32,756 bases of DNA. It comes from Novosphingobium sp. Its GTDB lineage: Bacteria > Pseudomonadota > Alphaproteobacteria > Sphingomonadales > Sphingomonadaceae. Below the pieces are notes generated by a model, which searched no databases, had not been told where the DNA came from, and was given only the letters and a program-made list of their open reading frames with translations. Positions 23,667-31,934 of this stretch are shown here, piece by piece. Within the stretch, counting starts at the first letter, position 1; each line of letters opens with the position of its first letter. The position numbers were made by a program, and so were the translations under genes. The DNA lies in assembly GCF_019748365.1 (NCBI RefSeq), contig NZ_JAIEPN010000015.1, positions 1 to 32,756 on the forward strand. Direction: 5' to 3'.

Positions 23667-24440
23667 CACCTGGCACTTGAGGCCACCCGCCTGCAGCTTG
23701 GCGCAAAGCGCATTGGCGGCGGCGAGATCGCCCGCCACGGCCTGCAGGCGGAACACGGTCGCCATGTCGGCCTTGCCTTCGACCACGCGGTGCGAGAGGC
23801 CGGATAGCGCGTCGTGAGCCGCGACGAGCTTGGACCATGCCATTTCGGCCGATGCCGCTGTCGAGAATGCGCCGACCTGCACGCCAACGCCGCCTGATGC
23901 AGGGGCCGCCGGTGCCGATGCAGACGCCGCTACCGAGGGCTTTGGCGTGGAGGCAGGTGTCGCTGCAGGGGCCGCAGCACTGCCGGCGAGGTTGGCGACG
24001 GGCTTCTCGCCCTCGCTCACCTTGAAGCTGGCATCGCCGGTGCCTTCGAAGGTCTTGCCGCCGGGATCCTTGGGCGCGATCTTGTAGGGCTCCTTTTCGG
24101 CGGCGATCAGGCTGCCATCGGCGGCGGCATTGCCGGCGTTCCGATGCGAGACCCAGTAGATCCCGCCAACCAACGCCGCCAGCAGCAGGGCCGCCAGCAC
24201 GCCGAAGCCGATCATGCGGCTGTTGCCTTCCGCCGGCTCGTCGAAATCGACGTCATCGGCGCTTTCGAGCCAGGGCAGGCGTTCCTCGTCGCCTAGGGCG
24301 AGGCGATCGCCCTGGCCGCTTATCGCGTCATGCGCCTCGTCTGCCGCGTGCTCGGCCGCTTCCCCCCATGCCGCCGGATTGATCGGCATGCCGGTGTTCT
24401 CGTCCCCTTCGCCGGTCCCCTCGGCTCCGCTGATAACCAT
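23658..24440 (-). CDS. SPOR-domain membrane protein
   Basis: 260 residues. An acidic cytoplasmic N-terminus (about 1-75) leads to one membrane helix (MIGFGVLAALLLAALVGGIYWV, about 76-97, given here as IGFGVLAALLLAALVG). An Ala/Pro/Ser-rich periplasmic linker follows, then a C-terminal SPOR domain (about 183-260, VGVQVGAFSTAASAEMAW ... YRLQAV-like FRLQAVAGDLAAANALCAKL). SPOR domains bind denuded glycan strands at the septum, so the protein is probably recruited to the division site. It belongs to the sporadically annotated FtsN-like/SPOR group found between argS and nagZ in alphaproteobacteria. It is not necessarily FtsN itself. It starts 4 bp after the argS stop. Confidence 0.9.
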   Translation of the reverse strand: MVISGAEGTGEGDENTGMPINPAAWGEAAEHAADEAHDAISGQGDRLALGDEERLPWLESADDVDFDEPAEGNSRMIGFGVLAALLLAALVGGIYWVSHRNAGNAAADGSLIAAEKEPYKIAPKDPGGKTFEGTGDASFKVSEGEKPVANLAGSAAAPAATPASTPKPSVAASASAPAAPASGGVGVQVGAFSTAASAEMAWSKLVAAHDALSGLSHRVVEGKADMATVFRLQAVAGDLAAANALCAKLQAGGLKCQVKR

Positions 24441-24444
24441 CGCG

Positions 24445-26208
24445 TCAAAGCTCCTCGGCGGCCTCTACGCCCAGCAAGGCCAAACCGTTCTTTACCACTT
24501 GCCCGATTTGTGAGGCGAGGAAAAGCCGCGCCGAGGTCAGCGCCGCATCCTGTGCCACAATGAAGCGCTTGTCCGGCCGGTCGTTCCCGACGTTCCAGTA
24601 GGCGTGGAACCCGGCAGCGAGGTCATAGAGGAAGAACGCCACCCGATGCGGCTCGCGCGCGGCGGCGGCACTTTCGACCACACGCGGGAACTGCGCGGCA
24701 AGTTTGACGAGGCCCAGTTCCTCCGTGCCGAGCAGCGCGACATGCTCCGGCGCGGGCGCAAAGCCTTCCGCCGCCCCCTTGCGCAAGGTGGAATGGATGC
24801 GCGCGTGGGCATACTGGACATAGAACACCGGATTGTCCTTCGAGGCTTCGACCACCTTGTCGAAATCGAAGTCCATCTGCGCATCGGGCTTGCGGGTGAG
24901 CATGGTGAAGCGCACCACGTCCTTGCCGACCATTTCTACGACATCGGCGAGCGTGACGAAATTGCCTGCGCGCTTCGACATCTTGAACGGCTGGCCGCCC
25001 TTCATCAGCTGGACCATCTGGACCAGCTTGATCTCGAAGGGCTTGGGCGCGGCCCCGTCGGCGCTGGTCAGCGCGGCGACGGCGGCCTTGATCCGCTTGA
25101 CCGTCCCGGCATGGTCCGCGCCCCAGATATCGACGAGCGCGTCCGCCGCCTGCGCCTTCTGGAAGTGATAGGCAAGGTCGGCGCCGAAATAGGTCCAGGC
25201 GCCGTTCGATTTCTTGATCGGGCGGTCCTGATCGTCGCCGAACCTGGTCGACCGGAACAGCGGCAGTGCCACCGGCTCCCAGTCCTCGGGCGTCTTGCCC
25301 TTGGGCGCTTCAAGCTCGCCGTCATAGACAAGGTCATGCGCGCGCAGCCATGCTTCAGCCGCATCGACCTTGCCCGAGGCCTGAAGTTCGGCTTCGGAAG
25401 AGAACAGGTCGTGATGGATGCCCAGCGTGGCGAGATCGGCACGGATCATGTCCATCATCGCGGCGACGGCGCGCGTGCGGAACAGCACGAGCCAGCCTGC
25501 CTCGGGCGCCTTTGCATACTTGTCACCGAATTCGGCGGCGAGTGCCTGCCCGACCGGCACGAGATATTCGCCCGGATAGAGCCCTTCGGGCACCGCGCCG
25601 ACATCCTCGCCCAGCGCCTCGCGGTACCGCAGGTGGACCGAGCGGGCGAGCACATCGACCTGCGCGCCGGCATCGTTGACGTAGTATTCGCGCGTGACCC
25701 GGTGCCCCGCAAACTCGAGCAGGCTGGCGAGCGCATCGCCCACCACCGCGCCGCGGCAGTGGCCCATATGCATCGGGCCGGTGGGGTTGGCCGAGACGTA
25801 TTCGACGTTGACCATCGTGCCGCCGCCCACGGCCGAGCGACCATAATCGCCAGCCCTTGCGGCGATCAGCGCCAGCTCGGCCAGCCACGCGCTGTCCGCC
25901 AGCCGCAGGTTGATGAAGCCCGGCCCGGCAATCTCCGCTGAAGCGACGCGCGGCTCCTTGGCCAGTTCCTCGACCAGCAGCGCGGCGAGCGCGCGTGGAT
26001 TGGTGCCGGCGGGTTTGGCCAGCACCATCGCGGCGTTCGTCGAGATATCGCCGTGGCTCGCCTCACGCGGCGGCTCGCAGGTCACCCCGCTTCGCGCGAG
26101 GCCCTCGGGCAGCGAACCGGCGGCGACGAGCGCATCGAGCGCGCGGTCGATCACACCGGCAAAATCGGCGAAGAGGGGAAGAGCGGCGGGTTTTGCAGTC
26201 TCGGTCAT
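24445..26208 (-). CDS. argS: Arginine-tRNA ligase
   Basis: 587 residues. Class I aminoacyl-tRNA synthetase charging tRNA-Arg. The N-terminal ArgS-specific domain (about 10-105) precedes the catalytic core with the HIGH-type motif in NPTGPMHMGHCRGA (HMGH 147-150) and the KMSK loop FKMSKRAGNF (409-415). It ends in the DALR anticodon-binding domain (about 460-587, FYVQYAHARIHS...). The canonical KMSK is kept, unlike in many ArgS proteins. ATG 26208 has no ribosome-binding site but a GCTAACGG -10-like box 7 nt upstream. It heads the argS-SPOR-nagZ-scpAB-tatABC cluster and may also receive read-through from the lipoprotein gene 44 bp upstream. Confidence 0.96.
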   Translation of the reverse strand: MTETAKPAALPLFADFAGVIDRALDALVAAGSLPEGLARSGVTCEPPREASHGDISTNAAMVLAKPAGTNPRALAALLVEELAKEPRVASAEIAGPGFINLRLADSAWLAELALIAARAGDYGRSAVGGGTMVNVEYVSANPTGPMHMGHCRGAVVGDALASLLEFAGHRVTREYYVNDAGAQVDVLARSVHLRYREALGEDVGAVPEGLYPGEYLVPVGQALAAEFGDKYAKAPEAGWLVLFRTRAVAAMMDMIRADLATLGIHHDLFSSEAELQASGKVDAAEAWLRAHDLVYDGELEAPKGKTPEDWEPVALPLFRSTRFGDDQDRPIKKSNGAWTYFGADLAYHFQKAQAADALVDIWGADHAGTVKRIKAAVAALTSADGAAPKPFEIKLVQMVQLMKGGQPFKMSKRAGNFVTLADVVEMVGKDVVRFTMLTRKPDAQMDFDFDKVVEASKDNPVFYVQYAHARIHSTLRKGAAEGFAPAPEHVALLGTEELGLVKLAAQFPRVVESAAAAREPHRVAFFLYDLAAGFHAYWNVGNDRPDKRFIVAQDAALTSARLFLASQIGQVVKNGLALLGVEAAEEL

Positions 26209-26215
26209 GAGCGCG

Positions 26216-26223
26216 CCGTTAGC
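26216..26223 (-). promoter_or_regulatory. Putative -10 element of argS (leaderless)
   Basis: GCTAACGG on the minus strand lies exactly 7 nt before ATG 26208. There is no Shine-Dalgarno, and the -35 region is poor. The spacing equals that found before ATGs at 4935, 15809 and 15914. Confidence 0.35.
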
Positions 26224-26252
26224 CCAAGCGCGCGCAAGAGGGAATGCCTAGC

Positions 26253-26939
26253 CTAGCGCGTGGCGTTGTACGCCAGTTGCGTTTCGGTCAGCTGGAAGCC
26301 AACGACGAGCTCGAAGCTCGCCTTGGCAAGCGCGGTGCGCACTTCGGGCAGCGCGAGCGGATCGGTGGCGGCGTCCGCCTGACCGGCCTTGCGCTTCTTG
26401 TTGAGCAGCTTGCGCACGTTCGCGGGCAGCGTTGCCTCGGAGCGGTCAACGGTCGAGCCGGCACGGGCGGTGGCCTGCGCGCGGTCCTGCCCATCGGCGA
26501 AATCGAGCGTGACCGAGCCGAGCCGCTTGGCAATCACGACATTGCCGCCGCGCATCACGGCCGAGAAATACGGGAGCACCACCCGGCGCGCGCCGCGCGT
26601 ATCGCTGCGGCGGGCGAAGACATCGAAGGTCGCCTGGGTGGAAAGCTCGGTCTGGCCCTTGGCATCATCGCAGGTGCTGCGCAGGTTGGTGATCGACGCG
26701 GTCAAGTCAATCGCGCCCGCATCGGTACGGCCCGGCGCGGTGAACAGCGTGATATCGCCGGTCATGTCGGGAATTTCGACCAGCGGGCACGGGCTGCGCA
26801 GCGCGGTGACGCCGACGCTGTCGTCCACCACCAGTTCGCCGCCGCCGCTCTTGCAGGCGCCCAGCGTACCCATGAGGGCCAGCGCAGCCAGCGGAGCGAG
26901 ACGCCGGAAGGAAGCAGGACGAAAGGCGGACGGGGTCAT
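26253..26939 (-). CDS. Predicted outer-membrane or periplasmic lipoprotein, function unknown
   Basis: 228 residues. The N-terminus is a lipoprotein signal: basic start, hydrophobic core LAPLAALALMGTLGAC and lipobox LGAC with Cys29. A Lys at +2 argues against inner-membrane retention by an Asp rule, where such a rule applies. The mature part (KSGGGELVVDDSVG ...) is mostly polar and beta-strand-like, with no domain I recognise. A Lys/Arg-rich patch (RKLLNKKRKAGQ) lies near residue 180. A two-cysteine pattern (SPCPLVEI, STCDDAKG) in the mature part may form a disulphide. GAGGAT lies 9 nt before ATG 26939. It is divergent from ispH and sits 44 bp upstream of argS. I believe similar lipoproteins are conserved next to argS in sphingomonads, but this was not checked. 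Confidence 0.8.
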   Translation of the reverse strand: MTPSAFRPASFRRLAPLAALALMGTLGACKSGGGELVVDDSVGVTALRSPCPLVEIPDMTGDITLFTAPGRTDAGAIDLTASITNLRSTCDDAKGQTELSTQATFDVFARRSDTRGARRVVLPYFSAVMRGGNVVIAKRLGSVTLDFADGQDRAQATARAGSTVDRSEATLPANVRKLLNKKRKAGQADAATDPLALPEVRTALAKASFELVVGFQLTETQLAYNATR

Positions 26940-27022
26940 TCAGGCATCCTCGGGCAGCGTAGAGCGCATCCTCTAGCCACCGCATTCCTGCGGCGCAATG
27001 CTGCTTACCCCTCGCGGCGGCT

Positions 27023-27050
27023 TTGCGTGAGAGCGCCCCCCTGCTAAGGT
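27023..27050 (+). promoter_or_regulatory. Putative promoter of ispH (leaderless or nearly so)
   Basis: TTGCGTG (27023-27029), 13 bp, then GCTAAGGT (27043-27050) fit the alphaproteobacterial pattern TTGACGS-N10-14-GCTANAWC. The -10 ends 5 nt before GTG 27056 and 8 nt before ATG 27059, so the mRNA would start at or beside the start codon. Confidence 0.55.
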
Positions 27051-27058
27051 CGCCCGTG

Positions 27059-28054
27059 ATGACCACCACCGCACCGACTTCACCCGCCCCCGCGCAGACC
27101 GGCAATACCCCGAACGGCCTTGCCCCGCTCAAGCTGCTGATCGCCGCCCCGCGCGGTTTCTGCGCCGGGGTAGACCGCGCGATCGAGATCGTCGAGCGCG
27201 CGCTCGACCGGTTCGGCGAGCCGGTCTACGTTCGCCACGAAATCGTCCACAACCGCTTCGTGGTCGAAGGGCTCAAGGCCAAGGGCGCGGTCTTTGTCGA
27301 AGAACTCGATGAAGTGCCCGATGGCAAGCCCGTGGTCTTTTCCGCGCATGGTGCGCCCAAGGTGGTGCCCGCCGCCGCCACCGAGCGCGGGCTCGACTGG
27401 CTGGATGCAACCTGCCCGCTCGTCAGCAAGGTCCACCGCCAGGCCGAACGGCATGTCACGGCGGGGCGGCACATCCTTTTCGTCGGACACAAGGGCCATC
27501 CGGAAGTGATCGGCACGATGGGCCAGGTGCCCGATGGCTCGATCACGCTGGTGGAGACGCTGGAGGATGTGGAAGCGCTGGATTTCCCGGCCGGCACGCC
27601 GCTCGCCTTCCTGACCCAGACGACGCTTTCGGTCGACGACACGCGCGAGATCGTGGCCGCGCTGCGGACGCGCTTTCCCGAGATCGCGGGGCCCCGCGCC
27701 GAGGATATCTGCTACGCCACATCGAACCGGCAGGCGGCGGTGAAGGCGATCGCCGAGCGCTGCGATCTGCTGCTGGTGATCGGCGCGCCCAACAGTTCCA
27801 ATTCGCTGCGCCTTGTCGAAGTGGCCGAGCGCGAGGGGACACCGGCGCGGCTGATCCAGCGTGGAGCCGAGATCGATCCGGCATGGCTGGCGAATGTCGA
27901 GACGCTTGGCCTCACCGCCGGGGCGTCTGCACCCGAAGTGCTGGTGCGGGAAGTGGTCGAGCGGCTGCGCGAATGGCGCGCGGTGGAAGAGGAAACCGTG
28001 ACCACCACGGTCGAGAACATGGTGTTCAAGCTGCCGCGCCAGCTGACGGACTGA
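27059..28054 (+). CDS. ispH: 4-hydroxy-3-methylbut-2-enyl diphosphate reductase
   Basis: 331 residues from ATG 27059; GTG 27056 directly before it is in frame. IspH carries a [4Fe-4S] cluster and performs the last step of the MEP pathway, reducing HMBPP to IPP and DMAPP. All three cluster cysteines are present: [10 protein letters not shown] (Cys35), DATCPLVSK (Cys119) and [11 protein letters not shown] (Cys218). [19 protein letters not shown] and TQTTLS are the usual active-site blocks. A 24-residue Thr/Pro/Ala-rich extension precedes the normal start of the domain. A promoter-like TTGCGTG-N13-GCTAAGGT lies directly upstream. ispH is followed by thrB after 10 bp and then rnhA, a conserved alphaproteobacterial operon. 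Confidence 0.96.
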   Translation: MTTTAPTSPAPAQTGNTPNGLAPLKLLIAAPRGFCAGVDRAIEIVERALDRFGEPVYVRHEIVHNRFVVEGLKAKGAVFVEELDEVPDGKPVVFSAHGAPKVVPAAATERGLDWLDATCPLVSKVHRQAERHVTAGRHILFVGHKGHPEVIGTMGQVPDGSITLVETLEDVEALDFPAGTPLAFLTQTTLSVDDTREIVAALRTRFPEIAGPRAEDICYATSNRQAAVKAIAERCDLLLVIGAPNSSNSLRLVEVAEREGTPARLIQRGAEIDPAWLANVETLGLTAGASAPEVLVREVVERLREWRAVEEETVTTTVENMVFKLPRQLTD

Positions 28055-28064
28055 AGCAGGCTCC

Positions 28065-29045
28065 ATGGCAGTCTACACCCACCTCGGCGCGGAGGAGATG
28101 TCCGCGCTGATCGCTCGCTTTGATGTCGGCACGCTGGTTTCGGCCAAGGGAATCGCCGAGGGTGTTTCCAACAGCAACTGGCTGCTGGAAACCACGGGTC
28201 GCGATGGAGCAGGTGCGCGCTTCATCCTGACGATGTATGAGTTCCGTATCGAGCTTGCGGACCTGCCCTATTTCCTCTCGCTGCTCGATCATCTGGCGGC
28301 AAAGGGCTGCCCGGTGCCGCGCACGATCCACGATCGGGAGGGGAACCTCTATGTGACGCGCCCCGGCCCGAGTGGCGACAAGGCGCTCGCGCTGATCGAG
28401 TATCTGCCGGGGGTTTCGGTGAGCACGCCGACAGCCGGGCAGGCGCGCGCGGTGGGCGCGGAGCTGGCGCGGCTGCATCTGGCGGCGGCTGATTTCCCCG
28501 GCGTTCGTGCCAATGACATGGGCGTGGCGGAATGGCAGCGGCTGGCCGCAGCCTGCGGTGCGGACGGCCTTGCGCGGATCAATCCGGAACTGGCCCGGAT
28601 CGTGGCGGACGAATTGCCACGCCTTGCCGCCGATTGGCCGCAGGGCCTGCCCTCCGGCGTCATCCACGCCGACCTGTTTCCGGACAACGTGCTGATGCTG
28701 GGCAACAAGGTGACGGGCCTGATCGACTTCTACTTCGCCTGCAACGATATCATCGCCTACGATCTCGCCGTCACTCATGTCGCGTGGTGCTTCGACAAGG
28801 ACGACCGGTTCTGTGCCGATATCTCGGCAGCGCTGATCGAAGGCTATGAAAGCGTCCGCCCGCTGAGCGCCGAGGAGCGCGCCGCGCTGCCGCTGCTGGG
28901 CCAGGGCGCGGCGATGCGCTTTGCCATGAGCCGCGCGTGGGACTGGCTCAACACCCCGGCAGACGCGCTCGTCACGCCCAAGGATCCGATGGGGCCGGCC
29001 CGGCGGCTGGGGTTCTACAAGGCAAACCCGGACGTCTTCGCGTGA
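28065..29045 (+). CDS. thrB: Homoserine kinase (aminoglycoside-phosphotransferase fold)
   Basis: 326 residues. Phosphorylates L-homoserine to O-phosphohomoserine for threonine synthesis. This is the ThrB type with the protein-kinase-like APH fold, not the GHMP-kinase type of enterics. The N-terminus matches the family ([12 protein letters not shown], then [15 protein letters not shown] [11 protein letters not shown]). The catalytic loop is HADLFPDN (201-208, with Asp203 and Asn208), and DFYFACND (from Asp221) supplies the metal-binding aspartate. The start lies 10 bp after ispH. The stop overlaps the rnhA start in GTGA. Its product feeds the threonine pool used by ilvA at 14164. Confidence 0.95.
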   Translation: MAVYTHLGAEEMSALIARFDVGTLVSAKGIAEGVSNSNWLLETTGRDGAGARFILTMYEFRIELADLPYFLSLLDHLAAKGCPVPRTIHDREGNLYVTRPGPSGDKALALIEYLPGVSVSTPTAGQARAVGAELARLHLAAADFPGVRANDMGVAEWQRLAAACGADGLARINPELARIVADELPRLAADWPQGLPSGVIHADLFPDNVLMLGNKVTGLIDFYFACNDIIAYDLAVTHVAWCFDKDDRFCADISAALIEGYESVRPLSAEERAALPLLGQGAAMRFAMSRAWDWLNTPADALVTPKDPMGPARRLGFYKANPDVFA

Positions 29046-29473
29046 AGCACGTGCAAATGTTCACCGACGGGGCCTGCAAGGGCAATCCCGGCAAGGGCGG
29101 CTGGGGCGCGCTGCTGCGCATGGGCGAGGCCGAGAAGGAACTTTCGGGCAGCGAGCGCGAAACGACCAACAACCGCATGGAACTGATGGCGGCGATCAAG
29201 GGGCTTGAGGCGCTGAAGCAGCCTTGCAAGGTCACACTCCACACAGACAGCCGCTACGTGCTCGACGGGATCACCAAATGGGTGTTCGGCTGGCAGAAGA
29301 AGGGCTGGAAGACCGCCGACAACAAGCCGGTGAAGAACGAGGACTTGTGGCGCGCGCTGATCGCTGCAGCGCGCCCGCACACGATCGAATGGGTCTGGGT
29401 GAAAGGCCACGACGGCCACCCGGAGAACGAGCGTGTCGACAAGCTCGCCAGTGACGCGGCCATAGCAGCCTGA
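29042..29473 (+). CDS. rnhA: Ribonuclease HI
   Basis: 143 residues from GTG 29042, which overlaps the thrB TGA by 4 bp. Cleaves the RNA strand of RNA-DNA hybrids, removing primers and R-loops. The catalytic carboxylates are all there: FTDGAC (Asp9), NNRMELMA (Glu47), HTDSRYV (Asp69) and NERVDKLA (Asp133). [10 protein letters not shown] is the conserved histidine loop. It includes the [11 protein letters not shown] basic handle, as in the E. coli enzyme. The frame is open upstream, inside thrB, but GTG 29042 gives the family N-terminus. It ends 12 bp from the convergent DUF1508 gene. Confidence 0.96.
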   Translation: MKHVQMFTDGACKGNPGKGGWGALLRMGEAEKELSGSERETTNNRMELMAAIKGLEALKQPCKVTLHTDSRYVLDGITKWVFGWQKKGWKTADNKPVKNEDLWRALIAAARPHTIEWVWVKGHDGHPENERVDKLASDAAIAA

Positions 29474-29485
29474 GGGCGTGACGCC

Positions 29486-29671
29486 TCAGTCGTCGGTGGT
29501 GGTGTCGACCACTTCGGCGCCGGGGCCGTTCTTCAGCACCGACTCGATGGCGTTCTTCGCGCTGGCCTTCGACTTGTAGCCCTCGGTCCAGAAAATCGTC
29601 TCGGCGTTATGGCAGAAATAGGCGACGAACTCGCCCGCCTTGTTCTTCCGGATCTCGAAACGGTGCGCCAT
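29486..29671 (-). CDS. Small DUF1508 (YegP-type) protein
   Basis: 61 residues, one DUF1508 repeat: RFEIRKNKAGEFVAYFCHN, then EGYKSKASAKNAIESVLKNG. YegP-family proteins hold one or two such beta-beta-beta-alpha units and have no firmly known function; they are cytoplasmic. The start at ATG 29671 has GGGAGAG about 9 nt upstream. In the 77-bp leader, GGTAAAGAC and GTCTTACC (29714-29688) can form a hairpin directly next to the ribosome-binding site, which could modulate translation. This gene stands alone between convergent rnhA and the FAD oxidoreductase. Confidence 0.88.
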   Translation of the reverse strand: MAHRFEIRKNKAGEFVAYFCHNAETIFWTEGYKSKASAKNAIESVLKNGPGAEVVDTTTDD

Positions 29672-29748
29672 GGCTTTAACTCTCCCTGGTAAGACTACCT
29701 AAACCGTCTTTACCACGCGGTGACCTTGTTGGGAGTCCGAAATGCCGC

Positions 29749-30864
29749 CTAGGCCGTGAAACGCGCGGGCGAGTAGAACGACGCGTCGAGGCCTTGCGTC
29801 ATTGCGTCGCGCGGGAGGCCGAGCAGGAGCTGTGCGCCGAGCCGGGCGGCAGCCGGCGCGGTCTGGATGCCGATGCCGCCTTGGCCGACAAACCAGAACA
29901 GGCCCTCGCGCACGGGATCGAAGCCATAAACCGGCAGCCGGTCCGGCGCGAACGATCGCAGCCCGGCCCAGCGTCGTTCGAGCGCCCGCACTTTCCAGTC
30001 GACCGCCTGCTCCATCCGGTCGATCGCCATCGCGATGTCGAGCTCTTCGGGCGCCGCATCGCGCGGCACGTCGGGCGTCTCGTCGTGCGGGGAAAGCCAG
30101 AGGCGGTCACCCTGCGGGCGGAAGTAGAAATCCTCGTCGAAGCTCAGCGTGAGCGGGAGCGTCGGTGGCGGTGCCGGATCTATGCGCAGCTGAACCATCG
30201 AGCGGCGCTTTGGCTGGATCCCGAGCGGCGCTGCCCCGGCCAGCCCGGCCACGGTATCGGCCCAGGCGCCCGCCGCATTCACCAGCAGCGCAGCACGAGC
30301 CTCACCCTGTCCGGCCGCCCCGCTCCAGGCCAACGACCAGCTGCCGCCAGTGCGTTCGGCATGATCGAGCCGCGCGCGCACGCGCAGCACGCTGCCCGCC
30401 TTGCGCGCGGCGGCAAGGTAATGCTGGTGCATCGCGGCGACGTCGATATCGGCGCATTCCGGTTCCCACGCACCGATGATCCATTCAGGCCGCAGACCGG
30501 GCACGATCTGCTCAAGCCGCGCGCGGCCGATCAGTTCGACCCGCGCCCCGGCAGTTTCGAACGCTGCGAGGAAGCTTTCAGCCGTGGCGCGATGATCCTC
30601 GCGCCCGATATGCAGCCCGCCGCGCGCGCTCAGAAAACCGTGTTCGGCGAGCCATGGCCCCGAAGCGGACGTCAGCGGATAGATCTTCGGGCCGCCAAGC
30701 GTCTCGTGCCAGAACGCGGCCGAGCGGCCGGTGGTGTGATAGCCCGGCGTATCCTCCGCCTCGATCAGCAGCACGCGGGCATGCGGCGCGCACTCGGCAG
30801 CAAGGCTGGAGCCGGCCATGCCGGCGCCAACGATGGCGATATCAAAGACGTCCGCTGCGGTCAT
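29749..30864 (-). CDS. FAD-dependent oxidoreductase (DAO/glycine oxidase-like)
   Basis: 371 residues from ATG 30864; a TTG three codons earlier is less likely. The FAD-binding Rossmann motif IVGAGMAGSSLAAE (Gly13-Gly18) starts a DAO-family protein. LLVNAAGAWADTVA is the second FAD-contact block, and the C-terminal GLFWFVGQGGIGIQTAPAAA is the usual DAO end. Relatives oxidise secondary or primary amines (D-amino acids, glycine, sarcosine) with oxygen or a quinone as acceptor. YHTTGRSAAFWHETLGG near residue 45 resembles DadA-like dehydrogenases. The substrate is not evident. It starts 5 bp after the lysophospholipase stop, so the two are cotranscribed. Confidence 0.88.
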   Translation of the reverse strand: MTAADVFDIAIVGAGMAGSSLAAECAPHARVLLIEAEDTPGYHTTGRSAAFWHETLGGPKIYPLTSASGPWLAEHGFLSARGGLHIGREDHRATAESFLAAFETAGARVELIGRARLEQIVPGLRPEWIIGAWEPECADIDVAAMHQHYLAAARKAGSVLRVRARLDHAERTGGSWSLAWSGAAGQGEARAALLVNAAGAWADTVAGLAGAAPLGIQPKRRSMVQLRIDPAPPPTLPLTLSFDEDFYFRPQGDRLWLSPHDETPDVPRDAAPEELDIAMAIDRMEQAVDWKVRALERRWAGLRSFAPDRLPVYGFDPVREGLFWFVGQGGIGIQTAPAAARLGAQLLLGLPRDAMTQGLDASFYSPARFTA

Positions 30865-30869
30865 GGAGC

Positions 30870-31829
30870 TCAAGCCGTCTTTGCCGGAACCGCGCGATCG
30901 AGGAAGCTGGTGATCGCGGCCATGACCTGCCGACGGACCGGATCAGCCTCGCGCAGCAATTCGTGGCGCGCTTCGGCCCCCCACGCCACCAGTTCGCCGC
31001 GCGGAAGGCGATCGGCCGCCTGCTCGATGGCGGGCCACGAGACCAGCGCATCCTTCTTGGCGGCAAGCACCAGCACGGGCGCCGTGACGGCTTCGAGCAC
31101 GCCCGGCGCGCGCAAGGCTTCGATCGAGGCCGCCGCGCGCTCTACCCAGCGCCAGCTGGCCGGGCCGATCTCGAGCGCAGGCCGCGCCGCGCGCCACCAC
31201 AGCTCGTCCGAATAGCGGTCCGCATCGTGGGTCAGCAGGTCGATACGATCATCGCTGTCGGACCCGGGCTTCTCGCTGGCCTGCCATGCCATGCGCTCCG
31301 GGTTGCCGATCCAGCACATGATCTTTCCATAGATTTGCTGAACAAGCTGCGGAATCGCCGTGACGAATCCGAGCATGGGCGCGCTGAGCACAACGGCATC
31401 CGGGCTTGCCGCCCCCTCTGCCACGGCGCGCAAAACCAGATGTCCGCCCATCGAATGACCGACCAGAACATGGGGTCCGGGGGTGGTGCGCACCCAGTCC
31501 GCCCACAATGCGCGAAGGTCGGCAATCCAGATCGAGAAATCGGCAATGTCACCGACCAGCGGGTTTGCCGTCATGCGTCCGGAAGCCCCCTGCCCGCGCC
31601 AGTCGGCAGCACTCACATCCCAGCCTGCCGCAGACCATTCCGCCAGTGTTTCCAGATACTTCTCATAGAAATCGGCACGTCCGGGCATGAACAGGATCGA
31701 CCCGCGCGGCGCCTTGTCTGCCGGCGGTTCGAAGCGGATGCGGCGAACCTCGTGACCATCGGGCAAGGCCCAGCGCCATTCCCGTGCGGAGGCGGGAATC
31801 GTCCGCCTGACATCGCAGGAACCGTCCAT
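30870..31829 (-). CDS. Alpha/beta hydrolase, lysophospholipase L2-like
   Basis: 319 residues from ATG 31829; the open frame runs 17 codons further, but the upstream residues look random and 31829 has a short AGGG just before it. The fold is a serine alpha/beta hydrolase of the PldB/monoglyceride-lipase type. The early strand is SILFMPGRADFYEKYLETL (43-61), with DWRGQGASG and DFSIWIADLRAL typical of the group. The nucleophile is in VGHSMGGH (Ser126), the acid is Asp260 (LAAKKDALVS) and the histidine is His289 (EARHELLRE). It likely hydrolyses lysophospholipids or monoacylglycerols. No signal peptide is visible. It forms a two-gene unit with the FAD oxidoreductase and is divergent from cpaA. 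Confidence 0.9.
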   Translation of the reverse strand: MDGSCDVRRTIPASAREWRWALPDGHEVRRIRFEPPADKAPRGSILFMPGRADFYEKYLETLAEWSAAGWDVSAADWRGQGASGRMTANPLVGDIADFSIWIADLRALWADWVRTTPGPHVLVGHSMGGHLVLRAVAEGAASPDAVVLSAPMLGFVTAIPQLVQQIYGKIMCWIGNPERMAWQASEKPGSDSDDRIDLLTHDADRYSDELWWRAARPALEIGPASWRWVERAAASIEALRAPGVLEAVTAPVLVLAAKKDALVSWPAIEQAADRLPRGELVAWGAEARHELLREADPVRRQVMAAITSFLDRAVPAKTA

Positions 31830-31901
31830 CCCTGAACTCAACCCGACACTCCTGTCACAACGCTGTCGCGGCATCCGCAAATGCGCGGAACTGCGGCGCT
31901 T

Positions 31902-31919
31902 GTTTGGTTACCGTTTGGT
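31902..31919. promoter_or_regulatory. Direct repeat GTTTGGT, one helical turn apart, upstream of cpaA
   Basis: GTTTGGTTA and GTTTGGTAA begin 11 bp apart, 16 bp before the first ATG of cpaA. The spacing places both copies on the same face of the helix. It could be a regulator site, or overlap a promoter (TTGTTTG ... GTAAGTGA). Confidence 0.3.
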
Positions 31920-31934
31920 AAGTGATTGTCCCGT

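Noticed and set aside
24604..25941. 445-residue open frame on the plus strand
   Set aside because: Antisense shadow of argS, which carries both class I synthetase motifs.
29471..29488. Hairpin TGAGGGCG/CGCCTCA between rnhA and the DUF1508 gene as a terminator
   Set aside because: No T-run follows on either side. Much of the symmetry comes from the two convergent stop codons (TGA and TCA), which are complementary by definition. The same applies to CTGACTGTCAG at 19574-19584 and CTAG at 2641-2644.
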